Positions 1-9,255 of a DNA stretch of 14,805 nt are shown in pieces. The position numbers were made by a program, and so were the translations under genes. This DNA comes from CAZAMT01 sp964486145 (GTDB lineage Bacteria > Bacteroidota > Bacteroidia > Bacteroidales > JAAAOM01): contig CAZAMT010000074.1 of the NCBI GenBank assembly GCA_964486145.1, forward strand, positions 1-14,805, written 5' to 3'. How positions within the stretch are numbered: position 1 is the first letter of the stretch; each line of letters begins with the position of its first letter. The notes under the pieces were generated by a model. It saw only the letters and a list, made by a program, of their open reading frames with translations, did not search any database and was not told the DNA's origin.

Positions 1-1
1 A

Positions 2-64
2 AAGCGCTACTTCACTGTGTTCGTACCGCTCAACTTAGGGATCAATCTGTTCGGATATAAGTAA
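2..64 (+). CDS. C-terminal fragment of a probable membrane beta-barrel protein
   Basis: The window opens inside a gene. Reading from base 2, twenty codons end in a TAA stop at 62-64. The encoded tail (KRYFTVFVPLNLGINLFGYK) alternates polar and hydrophobic residues and ends near an aromatic residue, as last strands of outer-membrane barrels often do. The other two plus frames also close here but give less protein-like peptides, so the frame choice is an inference. The gene converges with the minus-strand lipoprotein gene, and their stops are about 15 bases apart. The family cannot be named from 20 residues. Confidence 0.4.
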   Translation, partial: KRYFTVFVPLNLGINLFGYK

Positions 65-79
65 TTTTGACGGGGAAAT

Positions 80-1297
80 CTATTTCAATGCATCCTTAGG
101 TACCTTTACCAAACTTATTCTTGGCAGGTAATTGGCGTACTGAACCTGCATTAGTGCGATGATTCCACCATCAGAGGTGGTTCTGATTTTTTTGATTTCA
201 GCGGGATAATGTTGCTGGATAGGAATGGTTTGTGATAAATTAAAGTCAGGGGAATCATATACAAAAAGTTCAGGTTTTCCATTACCATTATTGATGCCTA
301 AAACCAGTTGGTCGGGTTTGTCAGTATCAGGATAAACCAAAGCATCCACCGTTTTGTCAGGCAAAATTTCAGGATAATAAACACCCTCAAGGTTTTCAAT
401 ATTTACAAACGTACCCGTTTCCGGCTGCTTCATTTCAGGGACATAAAATTTTCCTGTATGTGCATATCCAAGAAACAGCGTTGTGTCTGTAACCTGCTGT
501 GCGGCAGAAACATATCCCGTTAATTGATAACCATTGATCTTTCCTTTCAGTGAACCATCATCTGCTTGCAAATAATGCATGGACAGGGTGTAGTTTGAGA
601 AGCAATTAACTGCAAAGTAATTTTCATTATTGCTTTTGACTGTTTGTGCAAAAAAAGGATAATCTTTTTCCTGCTTCACAAAATTGAAGATGTTTACTTC
701 CATGATATCCTCATCGGTTCCTACACTGAATGATTGCGTCCATTCATGTTGCAGTTGTTGGTTTAGTTTAACAATATCTGTTTGATTTCCAAATCTGTTG
801 TAAGAGGTTACCAATATATCCTTTCCATTTAATACTGCAACATGCAATGGTAACTGAATATCAAAATCAGCAATTTCATTGATCGAAGCATCATTTACAT
901 TTATACGCAGTACACATGTTTGTTGATTTTCTTTCATGCAAAACACATCATAATTGTTGTTTATGTTTACAATATTTCTCACCGGACCGTAATACTTTGG
1001 GTCAACATCAAGTTGCCATTCATTTTGTCCACTGGCATTCAGCTTTAAAATATGAACTCTGGGAAAAACACTGGCCAGACTGTCAGTTAGTGCTGATAAT
1101 ATCAGAAATCCCTGTTCGTTTTCAATTTCCACTATATCAAGGGGGAAAAGTTCGGTATCGCCGTCATTCAAAGTATATATCTTCTGGAAATTATTTTCTT
1201 CTGAAGTATTGTTATCTATGACCTCGCACGAAGTTATAACATAAAAAAATAATACTATCAAGACAAAGCGCAGTTGAATGAAATTGCTGTACATCAT
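80..1297 (-). CDS. Lipoprotein of unknown function with propeller-like repeats
   Basis: The start chosen is the ATG at 1297. It gives a classic lipoprotein signal: a short polar n-region, a hydrophobic core (FVLIVLFFYVI) and a lipobox ITSC with Cys at residue 24. An in-frame ATG at 1336 would overlap the upstream gene by 22 bases and place Lys-rich residues before the signal, so it is less likely. The mature part (about 380 residues) has repeated segments ending in hydrophobic-Lys-hydrophobic strands (such as VHILKLNASG and ISLVKVPKDA). Near the C-terminus is a TSDGGIIAL motif typical of beta-propeller blades in Bacteroidota surface lipoproteins. No catalytic motif is visible. It lies 17 bases downstream of the beta-barrel gene, probably in the same transcript, suggesting a shared envelope role. 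Lipid attachment is well supported; the propeller fold is inferred; the function is unknown. Confidence 0.8.
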   Translation of the reverse strand: MMYSNFIQLRFVLIVLFFYVITSCEVIDNNTSEENNFQKIYTLNDGDTELFPLDIVEIENEQGFLILSALTDSLASVFPRVHILKLNASGQNEWQLDVDPKYYGPVRNIVNINNNYDVFCMKENQQTCVLRINVNDASINEIADFDIQLPLHVAVLNGKDILVTSYNRFGNQTDIVKLNQQLQHEWTQSFSVGTDEDIMEVNIFNFVKQEKDYPFFAQTVKSNNENYFAVNCFSNYTLSMHYLQADDGSLKGKINGYQLTGYVSAAQQVTDTTLFLGYAHTGKFYVPEMKQPETGTFVNIENLEGVYYPEILPDKTVDALVYPDTDKPDQLVLGINNGNGKPELFVYDSPDFNLSQTIPIQQHYPAEIKKIRTTSDGGIIALMQVQYANYLPRISLVKVPKDALK

Positions 1298-1314
1298 TTT
1301 TTTAATTTTTTTTT

Positions 1315-2214
1315 TTAATAAGGTCCAAAAACACAATCCAACGGACCAAAACGGTTTCCTGAAGTATCCATATTAAATAAAATCTTAACCTCCACTGCAG
1401 GGCTGTGGAACTTAAAATTTTCACCAGACCCCAATCCATTTGCTGACTGGTAGCGGTTCCCGGTATTTGCAAGATTGTTAAGCAAATAATTGAGCCTTAC
1501 ATCCATTCCAATCAAAAACCTGTCAAATTCATACATAACACCAAGCCCCCCAAGCAGGTCGAAACGTGATTTTACATAACCTTGAGTTGACGTTGTTTCA
1601 TCGTTACTTGATGTATTTCTAACGCTGCCATCGGGAAGTGTTGTGCTGATTTTTTCAATGGATGCATTACCGGAATTTGTCAGAAAACCGTAGCTAAATC
1701 CAATAAATGCATAAGGCTGAATTTGACCCTCTCTTTTCCAGTAAATGAGTGATAAAGGAAATCGATAATACTGAGCACGGGTTGAAATTTCTCTTGTGAT
1801 TTCAAAGGATGTATTCCCATGAATGGTTTCAAATGTATTAAATCTTGTCCTCATATTGAATTGCTCAGGAGCTAATTCTAATGCCAACACGTCATTCAAT
1901 GGTTGAACCAGATTTATGCCAAACTGTAATGCCGTATTCCCAAAAAATGAGTGGTTGGTCGTTTCCGGATTGTCATCATTGCTTCCGATATTTGAAATGG
2001 CAATGCTTTGATTACCGGCACGAAACAAGGAATAATTGAACCCGGCATGCAAACCAAATAACAGGTTTCTGTCAGATTGAGCAGAAAGGTTTATATTAAA
2101 ATTGCTTATCATCATGAAAAAACTCAATATGACAATTGAATTATAACCGGTAAAATGCTCAAAATGGATGTATTTTGAAAGCTTATTTGGTTTTTTAGTG
2201 TAAGCAGTGAACAT
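1315..2214 (-). CDS. Outer-membrane beta-barrel protein (PorT/OmpW-like porin family)
   Basis: This 299-residue protein begins with a long basic n-region followed by a hydrophobic stretch (IVILSFFMMI) and a likely signal-peptidase I site after NLSAQ near residue 46. The mature part has alternating strands rich in aromatic residues and Gly (FGLHAGFNYSLF, YAFIGFSYGF, LLGGLGVMYEF, IGMDVRLNYLL), the pattern of small 8-12-stranded barrels annotated in Bacteroidota as outer membrane beta-barrel proteins. The last evident strand is VEVKILFNM; about 15 further residues follow, an unusual extension because barrels normally end on the final strand. A -7 promoter element lies 25 bases upstream of the ATG and the lipoprotein gene follows. 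Transport or adhesion roles cannot be separated from the sequence. Confidence 0.8.
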   Translation of the reverse strand: MFTAYTKKPNKLSKYIHFEHFTGYNSIVILSFFMMISNFNINLSAQSDRNLLFGLHAGFNYSLFRAGNQSIAISNIGSNDDNPETTNHSFFGNTALQFGINLVQPLNDVLALELAPEQFNMRTRFNTFETIHGNTSFEITREISTRAQYYRFPLSLIYWKREGQIQPYAFIGFSYGFLTNSGNASIEKISTTLPDGSVRNTSSNDETTSTQGYVKSRFDLLGGLGVMYEFDRFLIGMDVRLNYLLNNLANTGNRYQSANGLGSGENFKFHSPAVEVKILFNMDTSGNRFGPLDCVFGPY

Positions 2215-2238
2215 GTATTATTCGATTAATTGTTGTGA

Positions 2239-2273
2239 CAAAGATAGTCTATCTAATGAAATAAGACATTCAA
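2239..2273 (-). promoter_or_regulatory. Bacteroidota-type promoter of the beta-barrel gene, with overlapping palindrome
   Basis: On the minus strand TATCTTTG (2246-2239) matches the TAnnTTTG -7 consensus exactly and lies 25 bases before the ATG at 2214. A TTG at 2273-2271 could be the -33 element, though the 24-base spacing is a little long. A perfect palindrome AGATAG-T-CTATCT (2242-2254) overlaps the -7 element and could be an operator. The rest of the 267-base divergent gap before the plus-strand gene at 2482 is very AT-rich and shows no clear plus-strand promoter. Confidence 0.5.
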
Positions 2274-2481
2274 GTCTTTATTTAAACGAATAATTTTTAA
2301 AGTAATTATGTGTTTCGCTTTATAATGTTAAAAAAAACTGAATGAGAGGGTAAAACTCAGAATAGCCAACATATGTATAGGGTAAAATCAAAATTAAATT
2401 TACATACCAAAATTTTTACATTAATTTTAAGTTTTTAAATTATTATTGTGTAATCTGTCATATAAAAACGAGGAATTTCTT

Positions 2482-3282
2482 ATGAGATTTGCGATTGCTT
2501 TCATTTGCCTTTTTACAGTTACAGTAACAACAGGTATTTCACAAGACAACGACACCATTAATCAAACAGATAACAGTGGACAAAAAGTGGGGTACTGGGT
2601 CAAATATTACCCGAATGGCAATAAATTGTACGAAGGATACTTTAAAAACAATAAACCTGTGGGTACGATGAAGCGCTACTATGACGATGGTTCGCTTAAA
2701 GCCATCATGGATTTTCAGGAGAAAAGCAAAACAGTATTTGCAAAATTGTATTATGATGATGATAAACTCGCAGCAAAAGGAAATTATGTAAACGGCAAAA
2801 AGGAAGGGGTTTGGAAATACTATAGCTATTATGATGAACAACTCAAAGTTGAAGAAAACTATGTTCAGGATGTACGGGAAGGTGAAGCGCGCTATTTTTA
2901 CCCGAGTGGGGTAATTGCTGAAGTAATTCACTATACAGATGGAGTTAAACAAGGGAAATGGATTCAGTTTTATGATACTCAAAAAAAGAAAACGGAATCG
3001 CAATATGTTGATGGTGAACTTCATGGTAGTTATACAGTTTATTTTCCAACCGGAATACCCGAGGTTATCGGATGGTATGATAATGGCGTAATGCATGGCT
3101 TTTGGCAGTATTATGATGAAGAAGGCAATCTGAAAAATGAAATAAAATATACCAATGGTATTCCCGATAATCCGGAAAAATTAACAGAAGAGGAACAACA
3201 GTTCTTCAAAGAAATTGAAGAAAATAAAGGGCATTTTGAAGATCCATCAATCAACGAGCTGATGATGCCCAAAGGGAGGTGA
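2482..3282 (+). CDS. Exported MORN/YwqK-repeat protein
   Basis: The ATG at 2482 begins a signal peptide (MRFAIAFICLFTVTVTTG, cleavage near ISQ). An in-frame TTG at 2446 would bury the signal and is rejected. The body (residues about 35-235) consists of roughly eight tandem repeats of the form G-x-W-x-x-Y-Y-x-x-G-x-(h)-x-x-x-x-x-Y-x-x-G, for example GYWVKYYPNGNK, GVWKYYSYYDEQ and GFWQYYDEEGN. These are the MORN-like repeats that databases label the YwqK antitoxin family; in Bacteroidota they are common in exported proteins and nothing here suggests a toxin partner. A charged tail of about 35 residues follows. The stop lies 4 bases before the next ATG, and the end of the gene contains that gene's ribosome binding site, so the two are translationally linked. 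Molecular function is unknown; a beta-sheet binding scaffold is the usual inference. Confidence 0.85.
   Translation: MRFAIAFICLFTVTVTTGISQDNDTINQTDNSGQKVGYWVKYYPNGNKLYEGYFKNNKPVGTMKRYYDDGSLKAIMDFQEKSKTVFAKLYYDDDKLAAKGNYVNGKKEGVWKYYSYYDEQLKVEENYVQDVREGEARYFYPSGVIAEVIHYTDGVKQGKWIQFYDTQKKKTESQYVDGELHGSYTVYFPTGIPEVIGWYDNGVMHGFWQYYDEEGNLKNEIKYTNGIPDNPEKLTEEEQQFFKEIEENKGHFEDPSINELMMPKGR
3274..3282 (+). promoter_or_regulatory. Strong Shine-Dalgarno sequence of the S8 protease gene
   Basis: GGGAGGTGA spans the last codons and TGA stop of the MORN-repeat gene. Its GGAGG core sits 7 bases before the ATG at 3287. It is notable because most starts in this window have no Shine-Dalgarno match, and it fixes the protease start. 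Confidence 0.6.
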
Positions 3283-3286
3283 GCAA

Positions 3287-4981
3287 ATGGTATGGTTAAT
3301 TGATCGAATTTTTTATAAAAACAAACCCCTGTTTTATTGTATTTTTTTTCTTGCAATTCATGGGCCATTGTACGCACAGTATGATTTGCCAAGGTACAGA
3401 GTATTGTTTTCGGGTAAAGATTCGATGGTATATTCCATTGACAAACCCGAAGGTTTTCTTTCGCCAGGAGCCATTCACAGACGGAAAATAAATAATGTTA
3501 CGATTACGCCGGAGGATTTCCCCGTGTCACGCGAATATATACGGAAAGTACATTTTGCTGGTGGCAGGGTTATTACGGTTTCAAAATGGTTTAATTCTGC
3601 CATTGTTGAAATCAAAGATTCATCAACGGTAGCAGCAATAAAAAATTTACCATTTGTAGAGCAAATCAAACAGGTATATTACCCGAATTTCGAAAAGCGA
3701 AGTCAAAATAAATTTGAAACAGAGAAAAGAGAGTATGATCCGATCCCGTTATCTGCTAATTCGAACGACTATGGTTTTGCATATGAGCAGATTGCGTTGC
3801 ATAATGGCCAACGTATTCACGGCAGGGGATTTAGAGGGAGAGATGTTGTCATAGCGGTGATTGACGCCGGATTTTATAAAGTGAATGAATATCCTCTTTT
3901 TGATAGTCTTTGGACGTACCAACGCATTCTGGGAGTGAAGGATTTTGTACATCCGGGAGGCGATGTTTACGCGGAAAGCACGCATGGAATGAGGGTGTTA
4001 TCCATCATTGGTGGTAACATACACCGGGCTTATGTGGGAACTGCACCAGAAGCCTCATTTTGGTTGCTTCGATCAGAGGATACTCGTTCAGAATTTGTGG
4101 TTGAAGAGGATTACTGGGTTGCAGCCGCTGAATTTGCCGATAGTGCCGGTGCAGATGTGATCAATACTTCCCTGGGATATAGCATATTTGATAAGCCTTC
4201 TCAAAATCATTCCTATCCCGATATGGATGGCTCTTCAACATTAATTACAAAAGCGACCAACATCGCAGCTTCCAAAGGCATTAGCGTTATAATCAGCGCC
4301 GGAAATGAAGGGAGAAGTGCCTGGGGTTATATCACGGCACCTGCCGATGCATTTGATATATTAACCGTTGGAGCCATTGACACCGAAGGAGAGATTGCCC
4401 CGTTTAGTTCACGCGGACCTACTTACGACGGTCGAATAAAACCAGATGTGGTGGCAACCGGCTGGGGAACATACACTCAGTCGTCCGGATCTCCAAATGA
4501 AATCGTCAGAGGGAATGGCACGTCCTTTTCAGCTCCTCTGATTGCTGGCCTTACAGCTTGTTTGCTTCAGGCTTTCCCGGAAAAACCTAAAAGCGAAATA
4601 TTACAGGCCATTCGGGAATCGTCCGACAAATACTCAAATCCGGATACAAGTTTTGGCTATGGAATTCCAGACTTTGAACTCGCGTACCATATTCTGCAAT
4701 ATTCAGAGGATGAAAACCAATCGTTTGATGTTGTTATTCAACCCAATCCTGTTTCCGGTTTTATTGATCTTCAGTTGTTATTCCTTCCGGAAGCTACAGA
4801 CAACAGTGTTATTCGGATATTTAACATGCATGGGAAATTGGTGTATTCGAATCGTTTTTCAGTATCAAACAATATTGCCCGGTTGCGTATTTCGCTTCCA
4901 TCATCTATGAAGAGTGGAATGTACCTCATACATTTAACTGCTGGAAACAGTTCCGTAATAAAGAAATTTATGAAGCTTTAA
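3287..4981 (+). CDS. Secreted S8 (subtilisin-like) serine peptidase with type IX sorting domain
   Basis: The 564-residue protein starts with a signal peptide (hydrophobic core PLFYCIFFLAI, cleavage after LYAQ near residue 31). Residues about 32-160 look like an N-terminal prodomain. The subtilase domain spans about 160-470 with an intact triad: Asp193 in VIAVIDAGF, His233 in STHGMRV and Ser413 in NGTSFSAPL. The oxyanion Asn340 lies in ISAGNEG, and the PFSSRGP motif expected in the family is present. Residues about 483-564 form a type IX C-terminal sorting domain, with the usual VQPNPVSG-like start, a central IFNMHGKLVYS and the ending SGMYLIHLTAGNSSVIKKFMKL. The protein should therefore cross the outer membrane by the type IX system and be anchored or released after cleavage. 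It overlaps neither neighbour but is tightly packed (4 bases before, 1 base after), so it is co-transcribed with the MORN-repeat gene and xseA. Confidence 0.95.
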   Translation: MVWLIDRIFYKNKPLFYCIFFLAIHGPLYAQYDLPRYRVLFSGKDSMVYSIDKPEGFLSPGAIHRRKINNVTITPEDFPVSREYIRKVHFAGGRVITVSKWFNSAIVEIKDSSTVAAIKNLPFVEQIKQVYYPNFEKRSQNKFETEKREYDPIPLSANSNDYGFAYEQIALHNGQRIHGRGFRGRDVVIAVIDAGFYKVNEYPLFDSLWTYQRILGVKDFVHPGGDVYAESTHGMRVLSIIGGNIHRAYVGTAPEASFWLLRSEDTRSEFVVEEDYWVAAAEFADSAGADVINTSLGYSIFDKPSQNHSYPDMDGSSTLITKATNIAASKGISVIISAGNEGRSAWGYITAPADAFDILTVGAIDTEGEIAPFSSRGPTYDGRIKPDVVATGWGTYTQSSGSPNEIVRGNGTSFSAPLIAGLTACLLQAFPEKPKSEILQAIRESSDKYSNPDTSFGYGIPDFELAYHILQYSEDENQSFDVVIQPNPVSGFIDLQLLFLPEATDNSVIRIFNMHGKLVYSNRFSVSNNIARLRISLPSSMKSGMYLIHLTAGNSSVIKKFMKL

Positions 4982-4982
4982 C

Positions 4983-6362
4983 ATGGAAAAAAAAACACTT
5001 ACATTACAAGAATTAAACCTGAATGTTCGGAGTGTGATCAAGTCAGCATTTAACCAACCGGTTTGGATCATTGCAGAAATAAGCGATTTAAAGGAGAACC
5101 GGAATGGTCATTGCTATCTCGAACTAGTTGAAAAAGATGATCATGGCAGCAACATCAGGGCAAGAGCACGGGGAATTGTCTGGGCTTATACCTATCGTAT
5201 GTTAAAGCCTTATTTTGAGACAACTACCGGACAAATGTTTCAGGCAGGGATAAAGGTGATGGTGATGGTTTCTGTTGAATTTCATGAACAATATGGTTTC
5301 AGCCTTGAGATAAAAGACATTGAACCGGCGTTTACCCTTGGTGATATCGAAAGGCAAAAACAAGAAATCGTGGAAAGGCTCCTGGGTGAGGGAGTTTTTG
5401 ATATGAACCGACAGACAGAATTGTCGTTATGTCCTCAAAAACTGGCCATCATCAGTTCACCAACGGCTGCCGGCTACACTGATTTTATAAATCAATTGGA
5501 AAATAATCCGTATGGCTATGTTTTTTATACACGATTATTTCCTACAGTGATGCAAGGAACTGAAACTGAAACCTCAATGACCGCTGCGTTTGAAAAGATT
5601 TATCAATACGAAGACTTTTTTGATGCTGTTGTCATCATTCGAGGTGGAGGTGCTTCCATTGACCTTCATTGTTTTAACAATTACAATCTGGCTTATCTCG
5701 TGACACAATTTCCAATACCTGTTTTCACCGGGATCGGTCACGAAAAGGATGAAACCATACTTGATTTGGTGGCATACCAGAAGCTTAAAACCCCAACAGC
5801 AGTAGCCGAATTTCTTGTTGATAAATTAGCCGGGTTTGAATCATACATTGACGATTTGAATTACAAAGTTGCCGAAAATGTTATTGAAAAAATAAACAAT
5901 GCAAAAACTTCAATAACAATGAACGGTCATAAATTATCCTCGCTTATCGCAAGGATTATGACGAAGGAAAAAGTGAATATCGAACGACTGATTAGTCGCA
6001 TTCCCAGGTTGGCAGACAGATTCATTGATAAAAAGCAATCTGCTCTTCAAAGAATTCTTCAACGAACTTCAGTATCAGCACCCGAAAAGCTTCAGAAGAG
6101 TCATGAATTGTTGTTCAAAGCAGAGGTTTCCTGCAAACTGATTGTTCGTAATTTCATGAAAACAAAAATGTTGAATCACCGGCACTTCAGTGATTCGTTA
6201 CATTGTTTGACACCCGAAAGCATTCTTAAGCGCGGGTATTCCATTACCACGATGAAAGGCAAACCTCTGCTGTCAGCAAATAGTGTAAAAAAAGGCGACA
6301 AAATTGAAACTTTATTATACCTCGGAAAGGTAAAAAGTACCGTGACAAGGATTGATCCGTAA
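4983..6362 (+). CDS. xseA: Exodeoxyribonuclease VII large subunit
   Basis: XseA is the catalytic subunit of exonuclease VII, which degrades single-stranded DNA from both ends in repair and recombination, in a complex with several XseB subunits. The 459 residues match the usual length (about 450). Residues 8-115 are the OB-fold DNA-binding domain (VWIIAEISDLKENRNGHCYL). The catalytic domain carries the family motifs LAIISSPTAAGYTDF (from 154), VVIIRGGGASIDL (216-228) and VFTGIGHEKDETILDLVA (247-264). A long helical region follows, which in the family binds XseB, and the C-terminal strand region begins ESILKRGYSITTM. The ATG is one base after the stop of the protease gene. The partner gene xseB lies about 2.9 kb downstream, beyond a sensor kinase gene. 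Confidence 0.97.
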   Translation: MEKKTLTLQELNLNVRSVIKSAFNQPVWIIAEISDLKENRNGHCYLELVEKDDHGSNIRARARGIVWAYTYRMLKPYFETTTGQMFQAGIKVMVMVSVEFHEQYGFSLEIKDIEPAFTLGDIERQKQEIVERLLGEGVFDMNRQTELSLCPQKLAIISSPTAAGYTDFINQLENNPYGYVFYTRLFPTVMQGTETETSMTAAFEKIYQYEDFFDAVVIIRGGGASIDLHCFNNYNLAYLVTQFPIPVFTGIGHEKDETILDLVAYQKLKTPTAVAEFLVDKLAGFESYIDDLNYKVAENVIEKINNAKTSITMNGHKLSSLIARIMTKEKVNIERLISRIPRLADRFIDKKQSALQRILQRTSVSAPEKLQKSHELLFKAEVSCKLIVRNFMKTKMLNHRHFSDSLHCLTPESILKRGYSITTMKGKPLLSANSVKKGDKIETLLYLGKVKSTVTRIDP

Positions 6363-6512
6363 CCGAATCAATTTGATTCCAATAACCGGGCATGATTTGT
6401 TTTAATGCAAATCCAAATAAGGATTAAGATTAATTATGTTGTAGATTATCAATTCAATAATGCTTATTCTATGCAGATACACTTTAAATACCTTTTAAAG
6501 ATCCACAACAGG

Positions 6513-9245
6513 ATGAGGTTGGTTTTAAGTTTCTTTTCTCTTCTTTGTGTATTTCACGTAAAATCACAAGTAAATGTTGAAGCTCAGTGGGATTCGTGCT
6601 CCCAATATATCATTTCAAACCCCCAAAAAACCATTCGCATTGCAGAGGCAATGCTTAAAACAAGCGAAACGGATTATGTACCGGTTCATTCCGGTAAAGC
6701 CCATTATTATTTGGGTGCCGGTTATCATCAACTGAATGACCAGGATTTAGCTATTTATCATTTCTCAAAGGCAACCGATATTTTTTCGGAAATCATGGAA
6801 AAGGAATGGTTGGGTAAATCATTAAGAAACCTGGGAATCGTATACCGGGATAACTTCGAATATGAACAGGCATTGCGATACCTGGACAGAGCATCCGAAC
6901 TGTTTTTGGAAAACAGCATGCAAAAGAATCACATTGAAGTTCTTTTCATTTCCGGTAGTATTTTTGCCAAACAAGGAAACTTTGAACAGGCCGTAAACCA
7001 GTTGCAAAAGGCTGCTGAAAGAGCTGATGAAATTGAAAATGATAGTTTAAAAGCAAGGTCCTTTTCCCATCTAACGTTGCTTTACAGGGATAAAGGTGCG
7101 TTTAAGGAAGCGTTGGAAAACGAGCGAAAAGCTGCTGAGCTGCACCGGAATACAAATAATATGACGGCTCTTGCAGCTTCATTTAATTTACAGGGATCCA
7201 TTTATTGGCGAATGAATAATTTCTCTGAAGCAGAAAAAACATATCTGAAAGCAATACATCTGCGTCAGGAAATCAACGATGATGTTGCCCGGGCAAAATC
7301 AATGGAAAATCTGGCGAGGGTTTACAAAGACTGGCAACGCGTGAACAAAGCCGACTCCATCACACAATTGGCTGTACTTATTTACAGGAAAAATGGTGAT
7401 TCCCTTGGTGTTGCATCAGCTTACAAAAACCTTGGTAATATTTTTTTCGAACAAAACAACCTTATTAAAGCGATGCATTTTTATTTAAAAGCTTTGAAAA
7501 TATACGAAGCCGTAAACAATACTGATGGTATTGTTTCCATTCAAAAAAATTTAGGAACCATTTACGAGCAAATCGGTGATTATCAAAAATCCCTGGAATA
7601 CTATCACATTGCACTTGAAAAAAAGGAAGAAGATGATGATATTTTGGGTGTGGCATACATGGAAAATCTAATTGGCAAGTGTTTGATGAAGATGGCCCGC
7701 TATGATGAGGCCTTAAAGAGCTATAACAGCGCATTGAGGAGATATAAAAACTTAGGACATGAGAAAAATATGGCTGTAACCTACAACCTGATGGGAGATG
7801 CATATTTTCAGCAGGAGAACACAGAGATGGCTCTGAGGATGTTTGGTGAATCTAAGGAACATGCACATAACGCGAGAGATTTTTGGAGGATTTCAACAGA
7901 ATGGAACAACATAGGAAATGTATATTTAGCGACCAACAACCATCCGAAAGCGATGCATGCCTTTCAATCAGCTTACGCCATAAATAAGGAGATTGACAAC
8001 GATTTTGGAACTGCGCTTTGCGGACGGAAAATTGGTGAGATACACGACCATTTTCACAACGAAGATTCAGCATTCTTTTACCTGGATGAATCACTGCGAA
8101 TAGGTGAAAACATCGCGAATAAGGAATTGATTAAGAATGCATCATTTGCGCTGTACAATTTTTTTGAAGACAGGCAAAATTACAAGCAAGCACTCATTCA
8201 TTATCGTCACTTTTCGGAAGTTTCCGATTCCATTGATCGCGAATCGAATAGTGATTACATGGCTGAACTGCAACTAAGCCAGAAAATTTTGGAAAAAGAT
8301 AACCTCATAAATCAATATCTGAATGATCGAGATATTCTCTTAGCTGAAAACCATTTGAAAAGAGTTCAACTGGTGAAGAAAAATGCTGTTCAGTACGTTT
8401 TAATTGTGGTGGTGGTGGCATCTTTGATTATTTCATTTCTTTTATTCAACAGATATAGGTTAAAGCGAAGATATGCAGACAAGCTCGATGAACAGATCCG
8501 CATTATTGGGGATACAAACAATGCTTTGGCTGATTCAGAGGCACAGGTACTTTCGGTCAATGCTACAAAAAACAAATTTTTCTCTGTTTTAGCACATGAT
8601 TTGAGAAATCCCCTTACAGGTATTATTACTGCATCTACAACATTGCAAAACAACTACGAGACATTTGAAGACAGGCAAAAAAAGGGATTTATTGAAATCA
8701 TCAATGCTTCGGCAAGACAACTTGAAAACCTGGTAACAAATTTGTTACACTGGTCAAAGACTCAAACCGGGCATGGCACTTTTCAACCTGTGAAACTGAA
8801 TCTACGTGAGAGAATTGAGGAGGTATTTAAGTTTTCAGAAATCAATGCATCAAAGAAAAATATTGAAATGAAGCATGGGTTGGATGGCAGTGAAAATGTT
8901 TATGCTGATAAAGAAATGTTAACAACAGTAATACGCAATCTGGTAAGCAATGCCATCAAATATTCAAATGATGGGGGCAATATTAAAGTTTATGCTATCC
9001 CCGAGGAAGATGTTTACGTTATTTCCGTTACAGATACCGGCATTGGCATTTCTCCCGGAAACCTGAAAAAACTTTTTAAATTTGATGAAAAAATATCAAC
9101 CTATGGCACTGATGATGAGGTGGGTTCAGGACTTGGGCTGCTCCTGAGTAAAGAATTTGTTGAAAAAAATGGTGGAAAAATCTGGGTTGATAAGACTTCA
9201 AAACAAGGAACAACCTTTAAATTTACAGTTCCAATAAACCATTGA
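6513..9245 (+). CDS. TPR-repeat membrane sensor histidine kinase
   Basis: From the ATG at 6513 (910 residues) the protein has a signal peptide (MRLVLSFFSLLCVFHVKSQ). In-frame ATGs at 6405 and 6471 would add 36 or 14 residues before it and are less likely. Residues about 50-570 hold around a dozen tetratricopeptide repeats (such as NLGNIFFEQNNLIKAMHFYLKA), expected in the periplasm. A helical linker leads to one transmembrane segment at 628-646 (VLIVVVVASLIISFLLF) and a cytoplasmic coiled coil. The HisKA box has phospho-acceptor His695 in FFSVLAHDLRNPL. The ATPase domain has an N-box with Asn809 and Asn813, a G1 box DTGIGIS (Asp841) and a G2 box GSGLGLLLSKEFV. There is no receiver or DNA-binding domain, and no response regulator gene in the window, so the partner is elsewhere. 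It lies 150 bases after xseA and 10 bases before xseB. Confidence 0.93.
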   Translation: MRLVLSFFSLLCVFHVKSQVNVEAQWDSCSQYIISNPQKTIRIAEAMLKTSETDYVPVHSGKAHYYLGAGYHQLNDQDLAIYHFSKATDIFSEIMEKEWLGKSLRNLGIVYRDNFEYEQALRYLDRASELFLENSMQKNHIEVLFISGSIFAKQGNFEQAVNQLQKAAERADEIENDSLKARSFSHLTLLYRDKGAFKEALENERKAAELHRNTNNMTALAASFNLQGSIYWRMNNFSEAEKTYLKAIHLRQEINDDVARAKSMENLARVYKDWQRVNKADSITQLAVLIYRKNGDSLGVASAYKNLGNIFFEQNNLIKAMHFYLKALKIYEAVNNTDGIVSIQKNLGTIYEQIGDYQKSLEYYHIALEKKEEDDDILGVAYMENLIGKCLMKMARYDEALKSYNSALRRYKNLGHEKNMAVTYNLMGDAYFQQENTEMALRMFGESKEHAHNARDFWRISTEWNNIGNVYLATNNHPKAMHAFQSAYAINKEIDNDFGTALCGRKIGEIHDHFHNEDSAFFYLDESLRIGENIANKELIKNASFALYNFFEDRQNYKQALIHYRHFSEVSDSIDRESNSDYMAELQLSQKILEKDNLINQYLNDRDILLAENHLKRVQLVKKNAVQYVLIVVVVASLIISFLLFNRYRLKRRYADKLDEQIRIIGDTNNALADSEAQVLSVNATKNKFFSVLAHDLRNPLTGIITASTTLQNNYETFEDRQKKGFIEIINASARQLENLVTNLLHWSKTQTGHGTFQPVKLNLRERIEEVFKFSEINASKKNIEMKHGLDGSENVYADKEMLTTVIRNLVSNAIKYSNDGGNIKVYAIPEEDVYVISVTDTGIGISPGNLKKLFKFDEKISTYGTDDEVGSGLGLLLSKEFVEKNGGKIWVDKTSKQGTTFKFTVPINH

Positions 9246-9255
9246 ATGAATAATT

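Noticed and set aside
2446..2481. Upstream TTG start for the MORN-repeat protein
   Set aside because: It would add 12 residues before a signal peptide that begins properly at the ATG at 2482, which has a GAGG eight bases upstream.
2539..3096. 185-codon minus-strand open frame opposite the MORN-repeat gene
   Set aside because: Its hydrophobic, Ile/Phe-rich translation is what the Tyr/Lys/Asp-rich repeats give when read backwards; it has no start context or family resemblance.
2482..3282. Reading the YwqK-type repeat protein as an antitoxin
   Set aside because: The database label is historical; the protein has an export signal and its neighbour is a protease with a secretion domain, not a toxin.
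6363..6512. Small gene or RNA between xseA and the kinase
   Set aside because: No open frame other than the N-terminal extension of the kinase, and no stable hairpin or promoter with both elements was found.
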